Under the pieces are notes generated by a model that did no database searches, was not told the DNA's origin, and saw only the letters and a program-made list of their open reading frames with translations. From Oscillospiraceae bacterium (GTDB taxonomy: Bacteria > Bacillota > Clostridia > Oscillospirales > Oscillospiraceae), in NCBI GenBank assembly GCA_017458825.1, contig JAFSZX010000017.1:1-64000 (forward strand): a stretch of 64,000 nt of DNA, in the 5' to 3' direction. Of this stretch, positions 26,199-35,059 are shown in pieces; the first letter of the stretch is position 1, and every line of letters begins with the position of its first letter. Both the position numbers and the translations under genes were made by a program.

Positions 26199-26887
26199 TC
26201 CTCCAGATACGCTTCACCCTGCCGGAAAAACGCCTGCACCGCCTGCGCGCCGAACCGTTTTTCCAGCACCGCCGCCGCTTCGTCCATGCAGGGGCGGCGA
26301 TCCTCCATGTTGTGGCAATCGGTCCCCAGCACGTGGATCTGACCGCGCCGCACCATCCGCAACGCTTTCCCGCGTGTTTTGCGCGGCAGGAAAAAGGCGG
26401 CGTTGGACTGCATGATGGCGCCGGAGGCACGCAGCACGCCCCACGCGTCGGCGGGCGCGTATTTCAGGTATCGCTCCACGTGGGCCAGCATCACCACGAA
26501 GGAGGGGTTCTCACAAAGGTCCAGAACTTCCCGCACTTCCCGTCTGCCCCAGGCGCAAAACGGCATTTCCAACAGCAGCAGGCGTGTACCCTGCAAACGC
26601 AGATCGAGCAACTGCTCCATGCGGCTGATGCCGTGGAAGAAGTACACCTCCGCGCCTAAGAGCAAGGAGGGCATCCCGTCCTCCAGCGCGCCCTTGAGCC
26701 GCTCCATGGCGGCGGCGCGCTCCGCCAAAAACTGCTCCGGCGAAGTGCTCTGTCCGTAAAAATGGGGCGTCAGCGCCAGCGTGTCCACGCCCTGCGCCGC
26801 CAGGGCGCGCAACATGGATACGCTCTGTGAAACGCTCTGACTGCCGTCATCCATCCCCGGCAACACGTGGCTGTGAAAATCTACCAT
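26186..26887 (-). CDS. cpsB: PHP-family tyrosine-protein phosphatase (CpsB/YwqE)
   Basis: A 233-aa manganese-dependent phosphatase. Metal ligands sit in MVDFHSHVLPGMDDGS, LTPHFY, VMLAHVERYL and LGTDCHN. It dephosphorylates the BY-kinase CpsD. ATG at 26887 is preferred because family members start M-[IV]-D-x-H and GAGG precedes it; a GTG at 26899, overlapping the cpsD stop, is an alternative. Order C-D-B here differs from the pneumococcal A-B-C-D order. Confidence 0.9.
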   Translation of the reverse strand: MVDFHSHVLPGMDDGSQSVSQSVSMLRALAAQGVDTLALTPHFYGQSTSPEQFLAERAAAMERLKGALEDGMPSLLLGAEVYFFHGISRMEQLLDLRLQGTRLLLLEMPFCAWGRREVREVLDLCENPSFVVMLAHVERYLKYAPADAWGVLRASGAIMQSNAAFFLPRKTRGKALRMVRRGQIHVLGTDCHNMEDRRPCMDEAAAVLEKRFGAQAVQAFFRQGEAYLEEWSI

Positions 26888-26895
26888 ACCGCGCC

Positions 26896-27789
26896 TCACT
26901 TGCGCTCTTCCGCGTTCCCCTGTACTACCTGCTCTACCGTCTGCCGGACGGTTTCCACGGTTTTGGATACAGGCTTTGCGGTACTCTTCTTACCGTAATA
27001 ATAGCCGTAAGAGCTGTATTTCTCGTATTTACTGTATCTGCCGTATTTGCCGTACTTTCTGTAGCGCCCGTAATGGCCGTATTTCCCGTAGCGTTTGGGC
27101 ATCTGATCGGTATCCGTCAGCACGAAGCCAAGGAGCTTGTTTTCCAGCACCTGCAAATTGCGCATGCACTCGGTCAGCGCCTGCTTTTCGGTATAACCGG
27201 CGCGAACCACCACCAGGAGTCCGTTGACCCAGGGGGATACCGCCAGCGCGTCCGAAACGATGTTTGCCGGCGGCAGGTCCACCACGATAAACTCGTAGGT
27301 GGCGGCAAGTTCTTTCAAGAGCTTACCCATCTGCTCCGAGCCCAGCAGCTCCGAGGGATTGGGGGGGATGTCACCGGCGGGCATGAGGTGCCAGTTCGTC
27401 ATGTGGTAAGAAGTCTGGATGGTTTTATCGGGTGTGCAAAGACCCGCCAGCACGTTGCTCAAACCGGGCTTGCCGGTGATCGCCAGCTTCTTCGCCACGG
27501 TAGGCACGCGCATATCCGCGTCGATCAGCAGTACCATCTTGCCCGTTTCCGCCAGCGTATACGCCAGATTGATGGCGGTGGTGGATTTTCCCTCGCCGCG
27601 GATGGAGCTGGTCACGCCCACGATACGGCATTCCCCCTCCTGATCCGGCAGGGCGAACAGAAGATTGGCGCGCATCTGCTTGTATGCCTCGGCAGAGATG
27701 AAGCTCAGGTTCTCGCACAGCATGCTCCGCTGCTCGCGCAAAGAGGGTTCTGCGCTCTGTCCGATCGCTCTTTTCTTTTCCTTGCTCAT
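26896..27789 (-). CDS. cpsD: Bacterial tyrosine kinase (CpsD/CapB/YwqD) with Tyr-rich tail
   Basis: A 297-aa BY-kinase. Walker A is SSIRGEGKSTTAINLAYTL, Walker A' is VLLIDADMRVPT, and Walker B is FIVVDLPPA. The C-terminal region, about residues 228-266, holds 13 tyrosines in alternating K/R/G-Y units and is the autophosphorylation cluster. An unusual further 30 residues after the cluster are not Tyr-rich. It needs the membrane partner CpsC, whose stop overlaps this start (ATGA). Phosphorylation cycles with CpsB control polymer length. Confidence 0.93.
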   Translation of the reverse strand: MSKEKKRAIGQSAEPSLREQRSMLCENLSFISAEAYKQMRANLLFALPDQEGECRIVGVTSSIRGEGKSTTAINLAYTLAETGKMVLLIDADMRVPTVAKKLAITGKPGLSNVLAGLCTPDKTIQTSYHMTNWHLMPAGDIPPNPSELLGSEQMGKLLKELAATYEFIVVDLPPANIVSDALAVSPWVNGLLVVVRAGYTEKQALTECMRNLQVLENKLLGFVLTDTDQMPKRYGKYGHYGRYRKYGKYGRYSKYEKYSSYGYYYGKKSTAKPVSKTVETVRQTVEQVVQGNAEERK

Positions 27790-28547
27790 TCTTTCGCCCC
27801 CTTCTTCGCCGCCTTGCCGGAGGAGCTCTTCTCGTCCTCACGGCTTAAAAGATCCGGCACAAGCCCCAACAGGGGAACATCGTACGTCTGCATCAGATAT
27901 TCCTCGTCGCGGATCACGTTGTCAAACAGCTCTACCAGAATGACCACACCGCCGCTGATAAGCAGACCCAGCAGTGCGCCGATCACCGCATAGCGGCTGT
28001 TGCCCGGCGAGATGGGCGCTTTGGGCACCACGGCGCGATCGACGACCTTCACGTTACTGCCTTCCATGACGTCGCTGATCTTATCGGGCAGTACGTCGGC
28101 GATGGTGTTGGCCAGCAGCGCCGCTTCCTCCGGATCGGTGGAGGTCACGGTGATGGCGAAGATCTCCGTCTCATCCTTGGACTGGGCGCGCACCATGTTG
28201 TACAGCCGCTCATAGCTGTAATCCACACCCGCCTTACGGATCACGGCGTTAAGCGTCATCCGTGTTTTCATGATGACGCTGTACGTATCCACCAGGCTTC
28301 TGGCGGCGGTGATCTGGGAGGTGCTGAAGGTGACGCTGGCGCCGCTTAAAGAGATGGAGCTGTTGTTCACGTACATCAGTGCGCTGGCCTCATAGCGAGG
28401 CACGATGGTGAGCTTGGCGTACCCGTATCCCACGATGCCCAGCACGATACACGTGACAACAATGACCGTGATGTGCCGCCACAGCGCCATGGCGAGCCGC
28501 ATCAGGTCGATCTCATAGCTGGTTTGTTCCGCATGATTTTCTTTCAT
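27786..28547 (-). CDS. cpsC: Wzz/CpsC-type chain-length regulator and kinase adaptor
   Basis: A 253-aa polysaccharide co-polymerase with two membrane helices (about residues 25-45 and 180-205) flanking an extracellular domain. IDLMRLAMALWRH precedes the first helix. The Pro-rich motif VPKAPISPGNSRY precedes the second, as in Wzz proteins. The cytosolic C-terminus (LLSREDEKSSSGK) would activate CpsD. First gene of the long leftward locus, directly behind a near-consensus promoter. Confidence 0.92.
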   Translation of the reverse strand: MKENHAEQTSYEIDLMRLAMALWRHITVIVVTCIVLGIVGYGYAKLTIVPRYEASALMYVNNSSISLSGASVTFSTSQITAARSLVDTYSVIMKTRMTLNAVIRKAGVDYSYERLYNMVRAQSKDETEIFAITVTSTDPEEAALLANTIADVLPDKISDVMEGSNVKVVDRAVVPKAPISPGNSRYAVIGALLGLLISGGVVILVELFDNVIRDEEYLMQTYDVPLLGLVPDLLSREDEKSSSGKAAKKGAKE

Positions 28548-28652
28548 AATATTCTATCCCTTTCGCCTTCTCTGTTGGGGGTTTTTTCGGCGGAGCACCG
28601 CCGCTTTGCACAAAACGGAGATAATCCCGCGCATTATGAATGATTCTCGTAT

Positions 28653-28681
28653 ATCATATCGTACCGCGCAGGATTTGTCAA
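28653..28681 (-). promoter_or_regulatory. Main promoter of the polysaccharide locus
   Basis: Minus strand: TTGACA (28681-28676), exactly 17 bp, TATGAT (28658-28653). The leader of about 100 bases contains a CGGCGG/CCGCCG hairpin near 28587-28602 without a T-run on the coding strand. This is the only strong promoter found for the 20 kb of genes to the left apart from the one before capE. Confidence 0.88.
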
Positions 28682-28714
28682 GTGGATTTGTCCTCAAAAA
28701 AACAATGGAAAAAT

Positions 28715-29668
28715 TTAATATGTATCCTGGGAAAAATCGCCTTTCGGCGTGATTTTCAAATCAAATTCCTCCGGCAAAAAGCGGGGACAGACGTTTTCCG
28801 CCGTGCAGATCACAGACGAGGCAAGCCGCGTGCCGATACGGCAGGCCTGCTCCAGCGACTTTCCGTAAGTCAGTCCGATGGCGACGCCGGAGAAGAACGC
28901 GTCGCCGGCGCCGGTGGTATCCTTCACGTCCACCCGCTGTGCCGGCACGACGCCCGCGTTGCCTGTGTCGTCGGCGTATACGGCGCCCTCGCCGCCCATA
29001 GTCACCACCATGCGGCGGATCCGGGCGTTTTTCACCCGTTCCGGCAGAAGCTCCGTCATCTGTGCGGCGCTCACGCCGCCGAAATCCTCGGAAAACAGGA
29101 TCCCCGCCTCCTGCAGGTTGCACACGAAACAGGCGGTGCGGCGGAGAAAATCCCTGCGCTCCACGGCGATGCTCATGTTGGACACCACCGCGTAGACCTC
29201 CTTGCCGTACCGCTCCGCCAGCGTGAAGACTTTTTTGACGATCTCCCGCTCCATGTCGATCTCCAGGATCACGCTGTCCGCCGCGGCAAAGATCTCCTCG
29301 CCGCGCCGCTCCAATATATCCAGCACAGGGCGCAAATCGGGCCGCTTGGAGATCGCCGCCGCCACGTCGCCGTCGTTGTTGAAAACGGCGAGCCACGTCC
29401 CCATGCCGTTGGGGGTAACGCCCACGTAGTCCACGTTCACCTTATGGCGCCGCAGTTGATCCAGCACGTCCCTCCCGGCGCCGGTATTGTCCACCAGCGA
29501 CACGAAGGTCGGTCTCAATTCCACGTTGGCGATATCCTCGGCGATGTTGCGTCCCACGCCGCCGTGTACCTGCTCCACTCTGCCGGCGTTGCGGCCGCCG
29601 GGGATATACAGATCCAGCGGATAGCCTTTTATATCTACGAACACCGCGCCCAGCACTACGATTCCCAT
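28715..29668 (-). CDS. PfkB-family sugar/nucleoside kinase (pseudouridine-kinase-like)
   Basis: A 317-aa ribokinase-fold enzyme. HGGVGRNIAEDIA is the substrate-side PfkB signature 1, and DTTGAGDAFFSGVAIGL is signature 2 with the catalytic Asp and anion hole. The GGVxRNIAE form is common in pseudouridine kinases (PsuK), but no psuG lies next to it, so the substrate remains open. A weak promoter (TTTTCA, 17 bp, TATAAT) lies upstream on the minus strand. It stands as a single gene between the capsule promoter and the divergent ABC importer. Confidence 0.82.
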   Translation of the reverse strand: MGIVVLGAVFVDIKGYPLDLYIPGGRNAGRVEQVHGGVGRNIAEDIANVELRPTFVSLVDNTGAGRDVLDQLRRHKVNVDYVGVTPNGMGTWLAVFNNDGDVAAAISKRPDLRPVLDILERRGEEIFAAADSVILEIDMEREIVKKVFTLAERYGKEVYAVVSNMSIAVERRDFLRRTACFVCNLQEAGILFSEDFGGVSAAQMTELLPERVKNARIRRMVVTMGGEGAVYADDTGNAGVVPAQRVDVKDTTGAGDAFFSGVAIGLTYGKSLEQACRIGTRLASSVICTAENVCPRFLPEEFDLKITPKGDFSQDTY

Positions 29669-29696
29669 GTCTTCGCCCGCCTTTCGCTTTTTCTCG

Positions 29697-29725
29697 ATTA
29701 TACTACGTTTTTTTCGCTTTGAAAA
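29697..29725 (-). promoter_or_regulatory. Promoter for the PfkB kinase gene
   Basis: Minus strand TATAAT (29702-29697) with a poor -35, TTTTCA (29725-29720), 17 bp upstream. Confidence 0.5.
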
Positions 29726-29822
29726 GCCCCGACAGGGTCATGCACCCCGTCCGTGCGCACCGGCATAGTATGAGGACGGAGAGCTATTCTCCGCTTACTT
29801 TACCCAAGGAGGTCATACGAGA

Positions 29823-30584
29823 ATGATTATTGAGCTCCAAAACGCCGCGCTGACGTATCAGGCAGCCGACGGCGAGGTGGAGGCGCTGGGCGGTGTGTCA
29901 TTTTCCATGGAGGAGGGCGAGTTTTGCAGTATCGTCGGCCCGTCCGGCTGCGGAAAATCCACGCTGTTAGGTGCGATCGCCGGATTGGAGCGTCTGTCGG
30001 GCGGAAGCATTTTTCTCGACGGCACGGAGATCACCGGTCCGTCGCCGCTGATCGGGTTTATGCCCCAGCGGGATCAGTTGTTTCCCTGGCGAAACATCTG
30101 GGATAACGTGACGCTGGGACTTTCCATCCGGCGTCAGAACACGCCTCAGCGTCAGGACGCCGTGCGCGCGCTGTTGGATCGCTACGGCTTGAGCGCCTTT
30201 GCCGGCAAGCGTCCCGGACAGCTCTCCGGCGGTATGCGCCAGCGCTGTGCGCTGATCCGCACCCTTGCCACCGAGCCGCGGATTCTGCTGCTGGATGAGC
30301 CGTGTTCCGCGCTGGACTACCAGACGCGTTTGAGCGTAACGGATCACATTTCGCGCATCATCCGCGAGCAGGGCAAGACGGCGCTGCTGGTGACCCACGA
30401 CATTTCCGAGGCGGTCAGCATGTCCGATCGGGTGATCGTGCTCACACACCGTCCCGCCACGGTCAAAGCGGTGTTTGACATGGGTCCGCTGAAATCGCTT
30501 ACGCCGATGGAGCGGCGGGATTCGCCGCTGTTCCCCGGTTACTTTAACTCGATCTGGAAGGAGCTGGACGTGCATGGAACATGA
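29823..30584 (+). CDS. ABC importer ATP-binding protein (SsuB/TauB/NrtD-like)
   Basis: A 253-aa ATPase: Walker A GPSGCGKSTLLGAIAGL, Q-loop FMPQRDQLFPWR (typical of the sulfonate/taurine/nitrate group), signature LSGGMRQRCALIR, Walker B ILLLDEPCSALD, and switch His in LLVTHDISEA. It energises the permease encoded next, with which it overlaps by 11 bases. RBS AAGGAGG lies nine bases before the ATG. The substrate class is aliphatic sulfonate, nitrate or a pyrimidine-like compound; it cannot be decided here. Confidence 0.88.
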   Translation: MIIELQNAALTYQAADGEVEALGGVSFSMEEGEFCSIVGPSGCGKSTLLGAIAGLERLSGGSIFLDGTEITGPSPLIGFMPQRDQLFPWRNIWDNVTLGLSIRRQNTPQRQDAVRALLDRYGLSAFAGKRPGQLSGGMRQRCALIRTLATEPRILLLDEPCSALDYQTRLSVTDHISRIIREQGKTALLVTHDISEAVSMSDRVIVLTHRPATVKAVFDMGPLKSLTPMERRDSPLFPGYFNSIWKELDVHGT

Positions 30585-31389
30585 AACGCTTTCTCCCCGG
30601 CGCGCCGCCTATCTTCTGCAGGTGCGCCGCCGTAAACGCGCCGTGCGCCTGTGGCAGTTGGCGCTTCTTATCTCGCTGTTCGCGCTGTGGGAGCTGTCCA
30701 CACGCCTTGGCTGGAGCGACGGATTTCTCATCAGTTCACCCAGCCGCATGGTGCGGACCGCCCTGCGTCTTTTACAGCAGGGACAGCTCTGGCGCCATGT
30801 GGGACAGTCGGTTCTGGAGACGGTCATCGGCTTTACCGCCGGCACGGCGCTGGGTACGGCGGTGGCGATGATGATGTGGTGGTGGCCGCGGTTGAGTCGG
30901 GTGCTGGACCCGTATCTGGTGGTGCTCAACGCGCTGCCCAAGACGGCGCTCGGCCCCATATTCATCGTCTGGATGGGCGCCGGTATGGGCGCCATCATCG
31001 CCATGACGCTTGCCATTTCGCTGATCGTCACGATCCTGAACGTCTATGAGGGCTTTCGGGAAGTGGATACGGAAAAAGTGCGCCTGATGCAGACGCTGGG
31101 CGCGTCCCGGGGGCAGATCCTGCGGCTTTTGATCCTGCCTGCCAACGGCGCCACACTGCTGGCGACGCTGAAGGTGAACGTAGGTCTTTCCTGGGTCGGC
31201 GTCATTATGGGCGAGTTTCTTGTCTCACGGGCGGGATTGGGCTATCTCATCGTGTACGGCTCACAGGTATTCAACATGGACCTTGTCATGGCAAGCGTGT
31301 TGGTGCTGGCGCTGTGCGCGGTGGTGATGTACTATCTCGTTTTGTGGGTGGAAAAATATTTTGATAAATCATGGGGGGTCACGCAATGA
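30574..31389 (+). CDS. ABC importer permease (SsuC-like)
   Basis: A 271-aa BPD_transp_1 permease with about six helices. The EAA-type coupling loop is around MQTLGASRGQILRLLILPAN. It opens with a 30-residue basic cytosolic extension (RRRKRAVRLWQ). Overlaps with both neighbours show a translationally coupled three-gene operon. Confidence 0.88.
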   Translation: MEHETLSPRRAAYLLQVRRRKRAVRLWQLALLISLFALWELSTRLGWSDGFLISSPSRMVRTALRLLQQGQLWRHVGQSVLETVIGFTAGTALGTAVAMMMWWWPRLSRVLDPYLVVLNALPKTALGPIFIVWMGAGMGAIIAMTLAISLIVTILNVYEGFREVDTEKVRLMQTLGASRGQILRLLILPANGATLLATLKVNVGLSWVGVIMGEFLVSRAGLGYLIVYGSQVFNMDLVMASVLVLALCAVVMYYLVLWVEKYFDKSWGVTQ

Positions 31390-32423
31390 AAAAACTGCTT
31401 GCTGTACTGTTCACGCTTTTGATGGTCGTATCTATGCTGGCAGGGTGCGGCAAAACCGAAACGGAGCCGGAAACGAAAACAGATCCGGCGCCGTCGGAAA
31501 CAAAGGTCGAGCGCACCGTGGTACGTCTGAACGAGGTGACGCACTCGGTGTTCTACGCGCCGCAGTACGCCGCCATTGAGCTGGGATACTTTGAGGAGGA
31601 AGGTCTTGCCATCGAGCTGACCAACGGCGGCGGCGCCGACAAGGTGATGACCGCCGTGGTATCCGGTCAGAGCGACATCGGCTTTGCCGGCGGCGAGAGC
31701 TGTATCTACGTCTATCATCAGGGCAAGGAGGACTATCCCCGCATCTTCGCCCAGCTCACCAAGCGGGACGGCTCGTTCCTGGTAGGCCGCGCCGACGAGG
31801 ACTTCACGTGGGATGCTCTCAAGGGCAAAACGATCATCGGCGGCCGTCTGGGCGGCATGCCGGAGATGACGCTGGAATACGTGCTTCGCAAGAACGGTCT
31901 GGAGCCCAACGTAGACGTAACGGTGGACACCTCCGTACAGTTCAACATGATGGCGGGCGCCTTTACCGGCGGCAGCGGCGACTATGTGGCGCTGTTTGAG
32001 CCCAGCGCCTCCCAGGTGGTGCTGGAGGGTCAGGGCTATATCCTCTGCTCTCTGGGCGAGGAGAGCGGCGACGTGCCGTACACCACCTACTTTGCCACCC
32101 AGAGCTACCTCAAAGACCACGCCGACACGGTACAGCGCTTCACCAACGCCATTGCCAAGGCGCAGAAGTGGGTCGCACAGCATACGGACGAGGAGGTTGC
32201 CGCCGTGATCGCGCCCCAGTTCCCCGACACGGATCAAACCCTTGTGGCGCAAGTGGTCGGTCGTCTCCGTGCCATCGGCGCGTGGAACGAAACGCCGGTA
32301 ATGACCTCCCAGGCATGGGAGCGCGTGGAGGATATCATGGTGGGCGCCGGACAGTTGGAGGAAGACGCGCGCGTCCCCTTTGAAACGCTGGTGGACAACA
32401 GCTTCGCCGAAAAGGCGCGCTGA
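31386..32423 (+). CDS. ABC importer substrate-binding lipoprotein (NMT1/SsuA-like)
   Basis: A 345-aa lipoprotein. The signal peptide ends in the lipobox LAGC at residue 21, then a TEPE-rich linker. The NMT1/THI5-like periplasmic-binding fold follows with NEVTHSVFYAPQYAAIELGY and GGGADKVMTAVVSGQSDIGF. ATG at 31386 overlaps the permease stop (ATGA); an ATG five codons earlier is poorly placed. No thiamine-pyrophosphate riboswitch is visible upstream of the operon, so a thiamine-precursor role is not supported. Ligand unknown. Confidence 0.88.
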   Translation: MKKLLAVLFTLLMVVSMLAGCGKTETEPETKTDPAPSETKVERTVVRLNEVTHSVFYAPQYAAIELGYFEEEGLAIELTNGGGADKVMTAVVSGQSDIGFAGGESCIYVYHQGKEDYPRIFAQLTKRDGSFLVGRADEDFTWDALKGKTIIGGRLGGMPEMTLEYVLRKNGLEPNVDVTVDTSVQFNMMAGAFTGGSGDYVALFEPSASQVVLEGQGYILCSLGEESGDVPYTTYFATQSYLKDHADTVQRFTNAIAKAQKWVAQHTDEEVAAVIAPQFPDTDQTLVAQVVGRLRAIGAWNETPVMTSQAWERVEDIMVGAGQLEEDARVPFETLVDNSFAEKAR

Positions 32424-32448
32424 CGTCCGATCCCTCCGTACCGTTCGG

Positions 32449-32480
32449 GAACTGCCGCTCAAAAGGCGGCAGTTCTTTTT
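32449..32480 (+). terminator. Terminator of the ABC importer operon
   Basis: GAACTGCCGC (32449-32458) pairs with GCGGCAGTTC (32466-32475), followed by TTTTT. Confidence 0.88.
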
Positions 32481-32558
32481 GTTTACATAACATTCCGCCC
32501 CCTGTGGCGTGATTTCGTTCTTTTTCGTCCGTCTTCTCCCTTTTTCCGCAATTTACGG

Positions 32559-32587
32559 TAGACACGGGGGCGGCGGTATGGTATACT
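32559..32587 (+). promoter_or_regulatory. Promoter for the dockerin-protein gene
   Basis: TAGACA (32559-32564), 17-bp spacer, TATACT (32582-32587) with an upstream TGG giving an extended -10. Confidence 0.72.
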
Positions 32588-32631
32588 GGTGGTATGTATC
32601 GTTATGTAAATCGGAAAGGGGGGATCGCGGC

Positions 32632-35040
32632 ATGAAACCATCGGTGCGCAGGGCGCTTTCGCGTCTGCTGTGCGGTGCCATGACGCTTTCTCTCTTTGCC
32701 GGTGTCCTTGTGCCGCCTGCCGGCGCCACCGCCGCCGACGATCAGGAAGCGTCGCTTTTGGGCGAATTGAGCGCCAGCTACGAGTCCCGCGGCAAGGCTG
32801 ACGAGGTCGCCACGGTGTACGGCGATCTGGGCGGCACCTCCTACGGTCTTTATATGTTCGCCAGCAACGCCGGAACGCCGCGCCGCTTCTTTGAATGGCT
32901 CCTCGCCTCGGACAACGTGATCTACCAGTCCTTCGGCGGCAAGCTGTATGACGCGTATTATACCGGCACGCCCGGCTTCGGTCCTCTTTTCAACGCCGCG
33001 TGGAAGGAATGTGCCAAGGACAACGAGGAGGCGTTTGCCCAGGCACAGCGCGACTATGCCTACGAGGCGTTCTATCTCTCGGCGCTCAACGCCCTGCGGG
33101 ACAAGAGCCGCTGTCCGTCGTTCGATATGAGTAATTACAGCATCGCTCTGCGCAACGTGCTGTGGAGCCGCGCCATACAGCACGGATCTACCTCCGCGGC
33201 CAATATATTCATGCGTGCTTTTGCCTCCCTGGGCGGCTTTGCCAACCAGCCGGAGAGCGAGCTGATCCGCGCGGTATACGCTGAAAGCGGCAGTGTGGTC
33301 ACCCAGGCGGACGTGGATTTCACGCTGGATTACACCATGTCCGGCGACACCGCGGAAAAATACGGCATTGACGGAAAGGCGCTTCGCTACTATTCCGGCA
33401 ACTCCTCGGATATTCAGGTGGGCGTATACATCCGCCTGTGGGTCAACGAGCCGGCGCAGGCGCAGGCGATGCTGGCGCAGTACGGGTATACCGACGCGCC
33501 GTTGCAGGAGGGGCTTTACACCGTTTCCCTGCCTGCCAACAATAAGCTTTTCATCAGTCCCGATCTGTCGCTGGGCAGTGCCGAACAGCTTCGGCTGACG
33601 TATTATGCCAGCGGCTGCTATACCGTTTCCACGGAATCGGACACCCGCCGTCTTACCTGCGGCAGCGGCAGTACCGTGTCCTGGTCCGCTCCGGCGGCAA
33701 GCGACCGGCAGTTCTGGGAGCTGGTGCGCTATAACAGCGGCTTCGCCCTGAAAAACCGCGCCACCGGACGGTATCTGACGGTGACCTCCGCCTCCGCCGG
33801 CGGCGCGGTGCGAAGCGGCGAGGAGATGTTCCAGTGGCAGTTTACCCCGGGGAACGCCGGCTGGACGCTCAGTGGCGCCAACTATCCCTCGCTGACCAAT
33901 AAGCTGGTGGAGGGCTCCTCCGGCTACTATCTGCGTGGCACGCTTCACAGCACCCACACCATTAAAACCGTCAAGTCCCAGATCTTCCCTGCCGGCAGTT
34001 CCTCCGCGCTGTATACCGCCTCCGCCTCCCCCGACAGTACGTATTACGATTTGAGCCGTCTGGATAACGCCACGCCTTTCAGCGCGCTGAAAGCGGGCAA
34101 CTACGTGTTCTCCATCACCGCCGCAGACAGCGCCGGCAATCACTATGAGCTTACCTCGCCCTTTGTGGTGCAGGCGCAGGAGACCATTTCCGTCACCTAT
34201 ACGCTTGCGCCCAACGGCGGCACCTGTTCCCCCACCTCCCTCACCTATGAGCCGGGTCAGTCGCTCAGCGGTCTGCCCACCCCCAGCCGCAGCGGCTACG
34301 CCTTTGCCGGCTGGTTTGATCAAAACGGCAAGCAGGTCAGCGCCGCCTCCACCGCCTACGCGCAGGACACTACGCTGACTGCCCACTGGAACAAGCTCTA
34401 TACCTACACCTTCTACGACTATGACGGCAAGACCGTCCTCGCCTCCGGCTCTTTGACCAAGGGCGAGTCCATCCTCGCCCCTGCCGATCCTCAGCGCGCG
34501 GCGAGCGCCACCACGTACTACACCTTCATCGGCTGGAGCGGCTACAGCGCCGGTATGACCATGGGTGAGAGCAACCTCTCCTTTACCGCCCAATACCAGT
34601 CCCACGCCATTTCCGCCGTCACGGAGATGACCGCCACCGGCTCTTACCGCCTCTCCGGCGGTTATCTGCGGAAGATCTCCGCCGGGACCACCGCCGCCCA
34701 ACTGTTGGCGTCGCTGTCTCCGGCGCAGTATATCACCGTGCAGGATCAAAACGGCAAGGCGGTCACCGGCAAGGTGGCTACCGGCATGACCGTATCGCTG
34801 ACGGCAAACGGCTCTTTGGTACAGCAGGTGTCCGTGGTGGTCACCGGCGACGTGAACGGCGACGGGTTGACCGACATTACCGATATGGCGCAGATCAACG
34901 CCCATCTTCTCAAGCGTACCACCCTCACCGGCGCGCGGGCGCAGGCGGCGGATCTCAACGGCGACGGCGTGATCGACGTCACGGATTTCGCCCAGATCCT
35001 CGCCGTCACACTGGGGCGGCGCACCATCTCTCCCCAATGA
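32632..35040 (+). CDS. Secreted multidomain protein: lytic-type module, ricin-like domain, InlB_B repeats, dockerin
   Basis: An 802-aa exported protein. Residues 1-33 are a signal peptide ending near AGATA. Residues about 40-230 match a module known from phage and spike-associated lytic proteins (SASYESRGKADE, DLGGTSYGLYMFASNAGTP). About 300-465 looks ricin-B-like (GFALKNRATGRYLTV). About 520-655 holds two InlB_B/Listeria-Bacteroides-type repeats (GYAFAGWFDQNGK). Residues 738-795 are a type I dockerin with two calcium loops (DVNGDGLTDITD and DLNGDGVIDVTD). The next gene encodes a cohesin-like surface protein, its likely docking partner. The start at 32632 follows AAAGGGGGG. Hydrolase activity is inferred, not shown. 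Confidence 0.78.
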   Translation: MKPSVRRALSRLLCGAMTLSLFAGVLVPPAGATAADDQEASLLGELSASYESRGKADEVATVYGDLGGTSYGLYMFASNAGTPRRFFEWLLASDNVIYQSFGGKLYDAYYTGTPGFGPLFNAAWKECAKDNEEAFAQAQRDYAYEAFYLSALNALRDKSRCPSFDMSNYSIALRNVLWSRAIQHGSTSAANIFMRAFASLGGFANQPESELIRAVYAESGSVVTQADVDFTLDYTMSGDTAEKYGIDGKALRYYSGNSSDIQVGVYIRLWVNEPAQAQAMLAQYGYTDAPLQEGLYTVSLPANNKLFISPDLSLGSAEQLRLTYYASGCYTVSTESDTRRLTCGSGSTVSWSAPAASDRQFWELVRYNSGFALKNRATGRYLTVTSASAGGAVRSGEEMFQWQFTPGNAGWTLSGANYPSLTNKLVEGSSGYYLRGTLHSTHTIKTVKSQIFPAGSSSALYTASASPDSTYYDLSRLDNATPFSALKAGNYVFSITAADSAGNHYELTSPFVVQAQETISVTYTLAPNGGTCSPTSLTYEPGQSLSGLPTPSRSGYAFAGWFDQNGKQVSAASTAYAQDTTLTAHWNKLYTYTFYDYDGKTVLASGSLTKGESILAPADPQRAASATTYYTFIGWSGYSAGMTMGESNLSFTAQYQSHAISAVTEMTATGSYRLSGGYLRKISAGTTAAQLLASLSPAQYITVQDQNGKAVTGKVATGMTVSLTANGSLVQQVSVVVTGDVNGDGLTDITDMAQINAHLLKRTTLTGARAQAADLNGDGVIDVTDFAQILAVTLGRRTISPQ

Positions 35041-35059
35041 TTGAAAGGAGGCTCCGTGT

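Noticed and set aside
29726..29822. Thiamine-pyrophosphate riboswitch before the NMT1-like ABC importer
   Set aside because: No THI-element core sequence is visible; only a short CGGAGA/TCTCCG hairpin.
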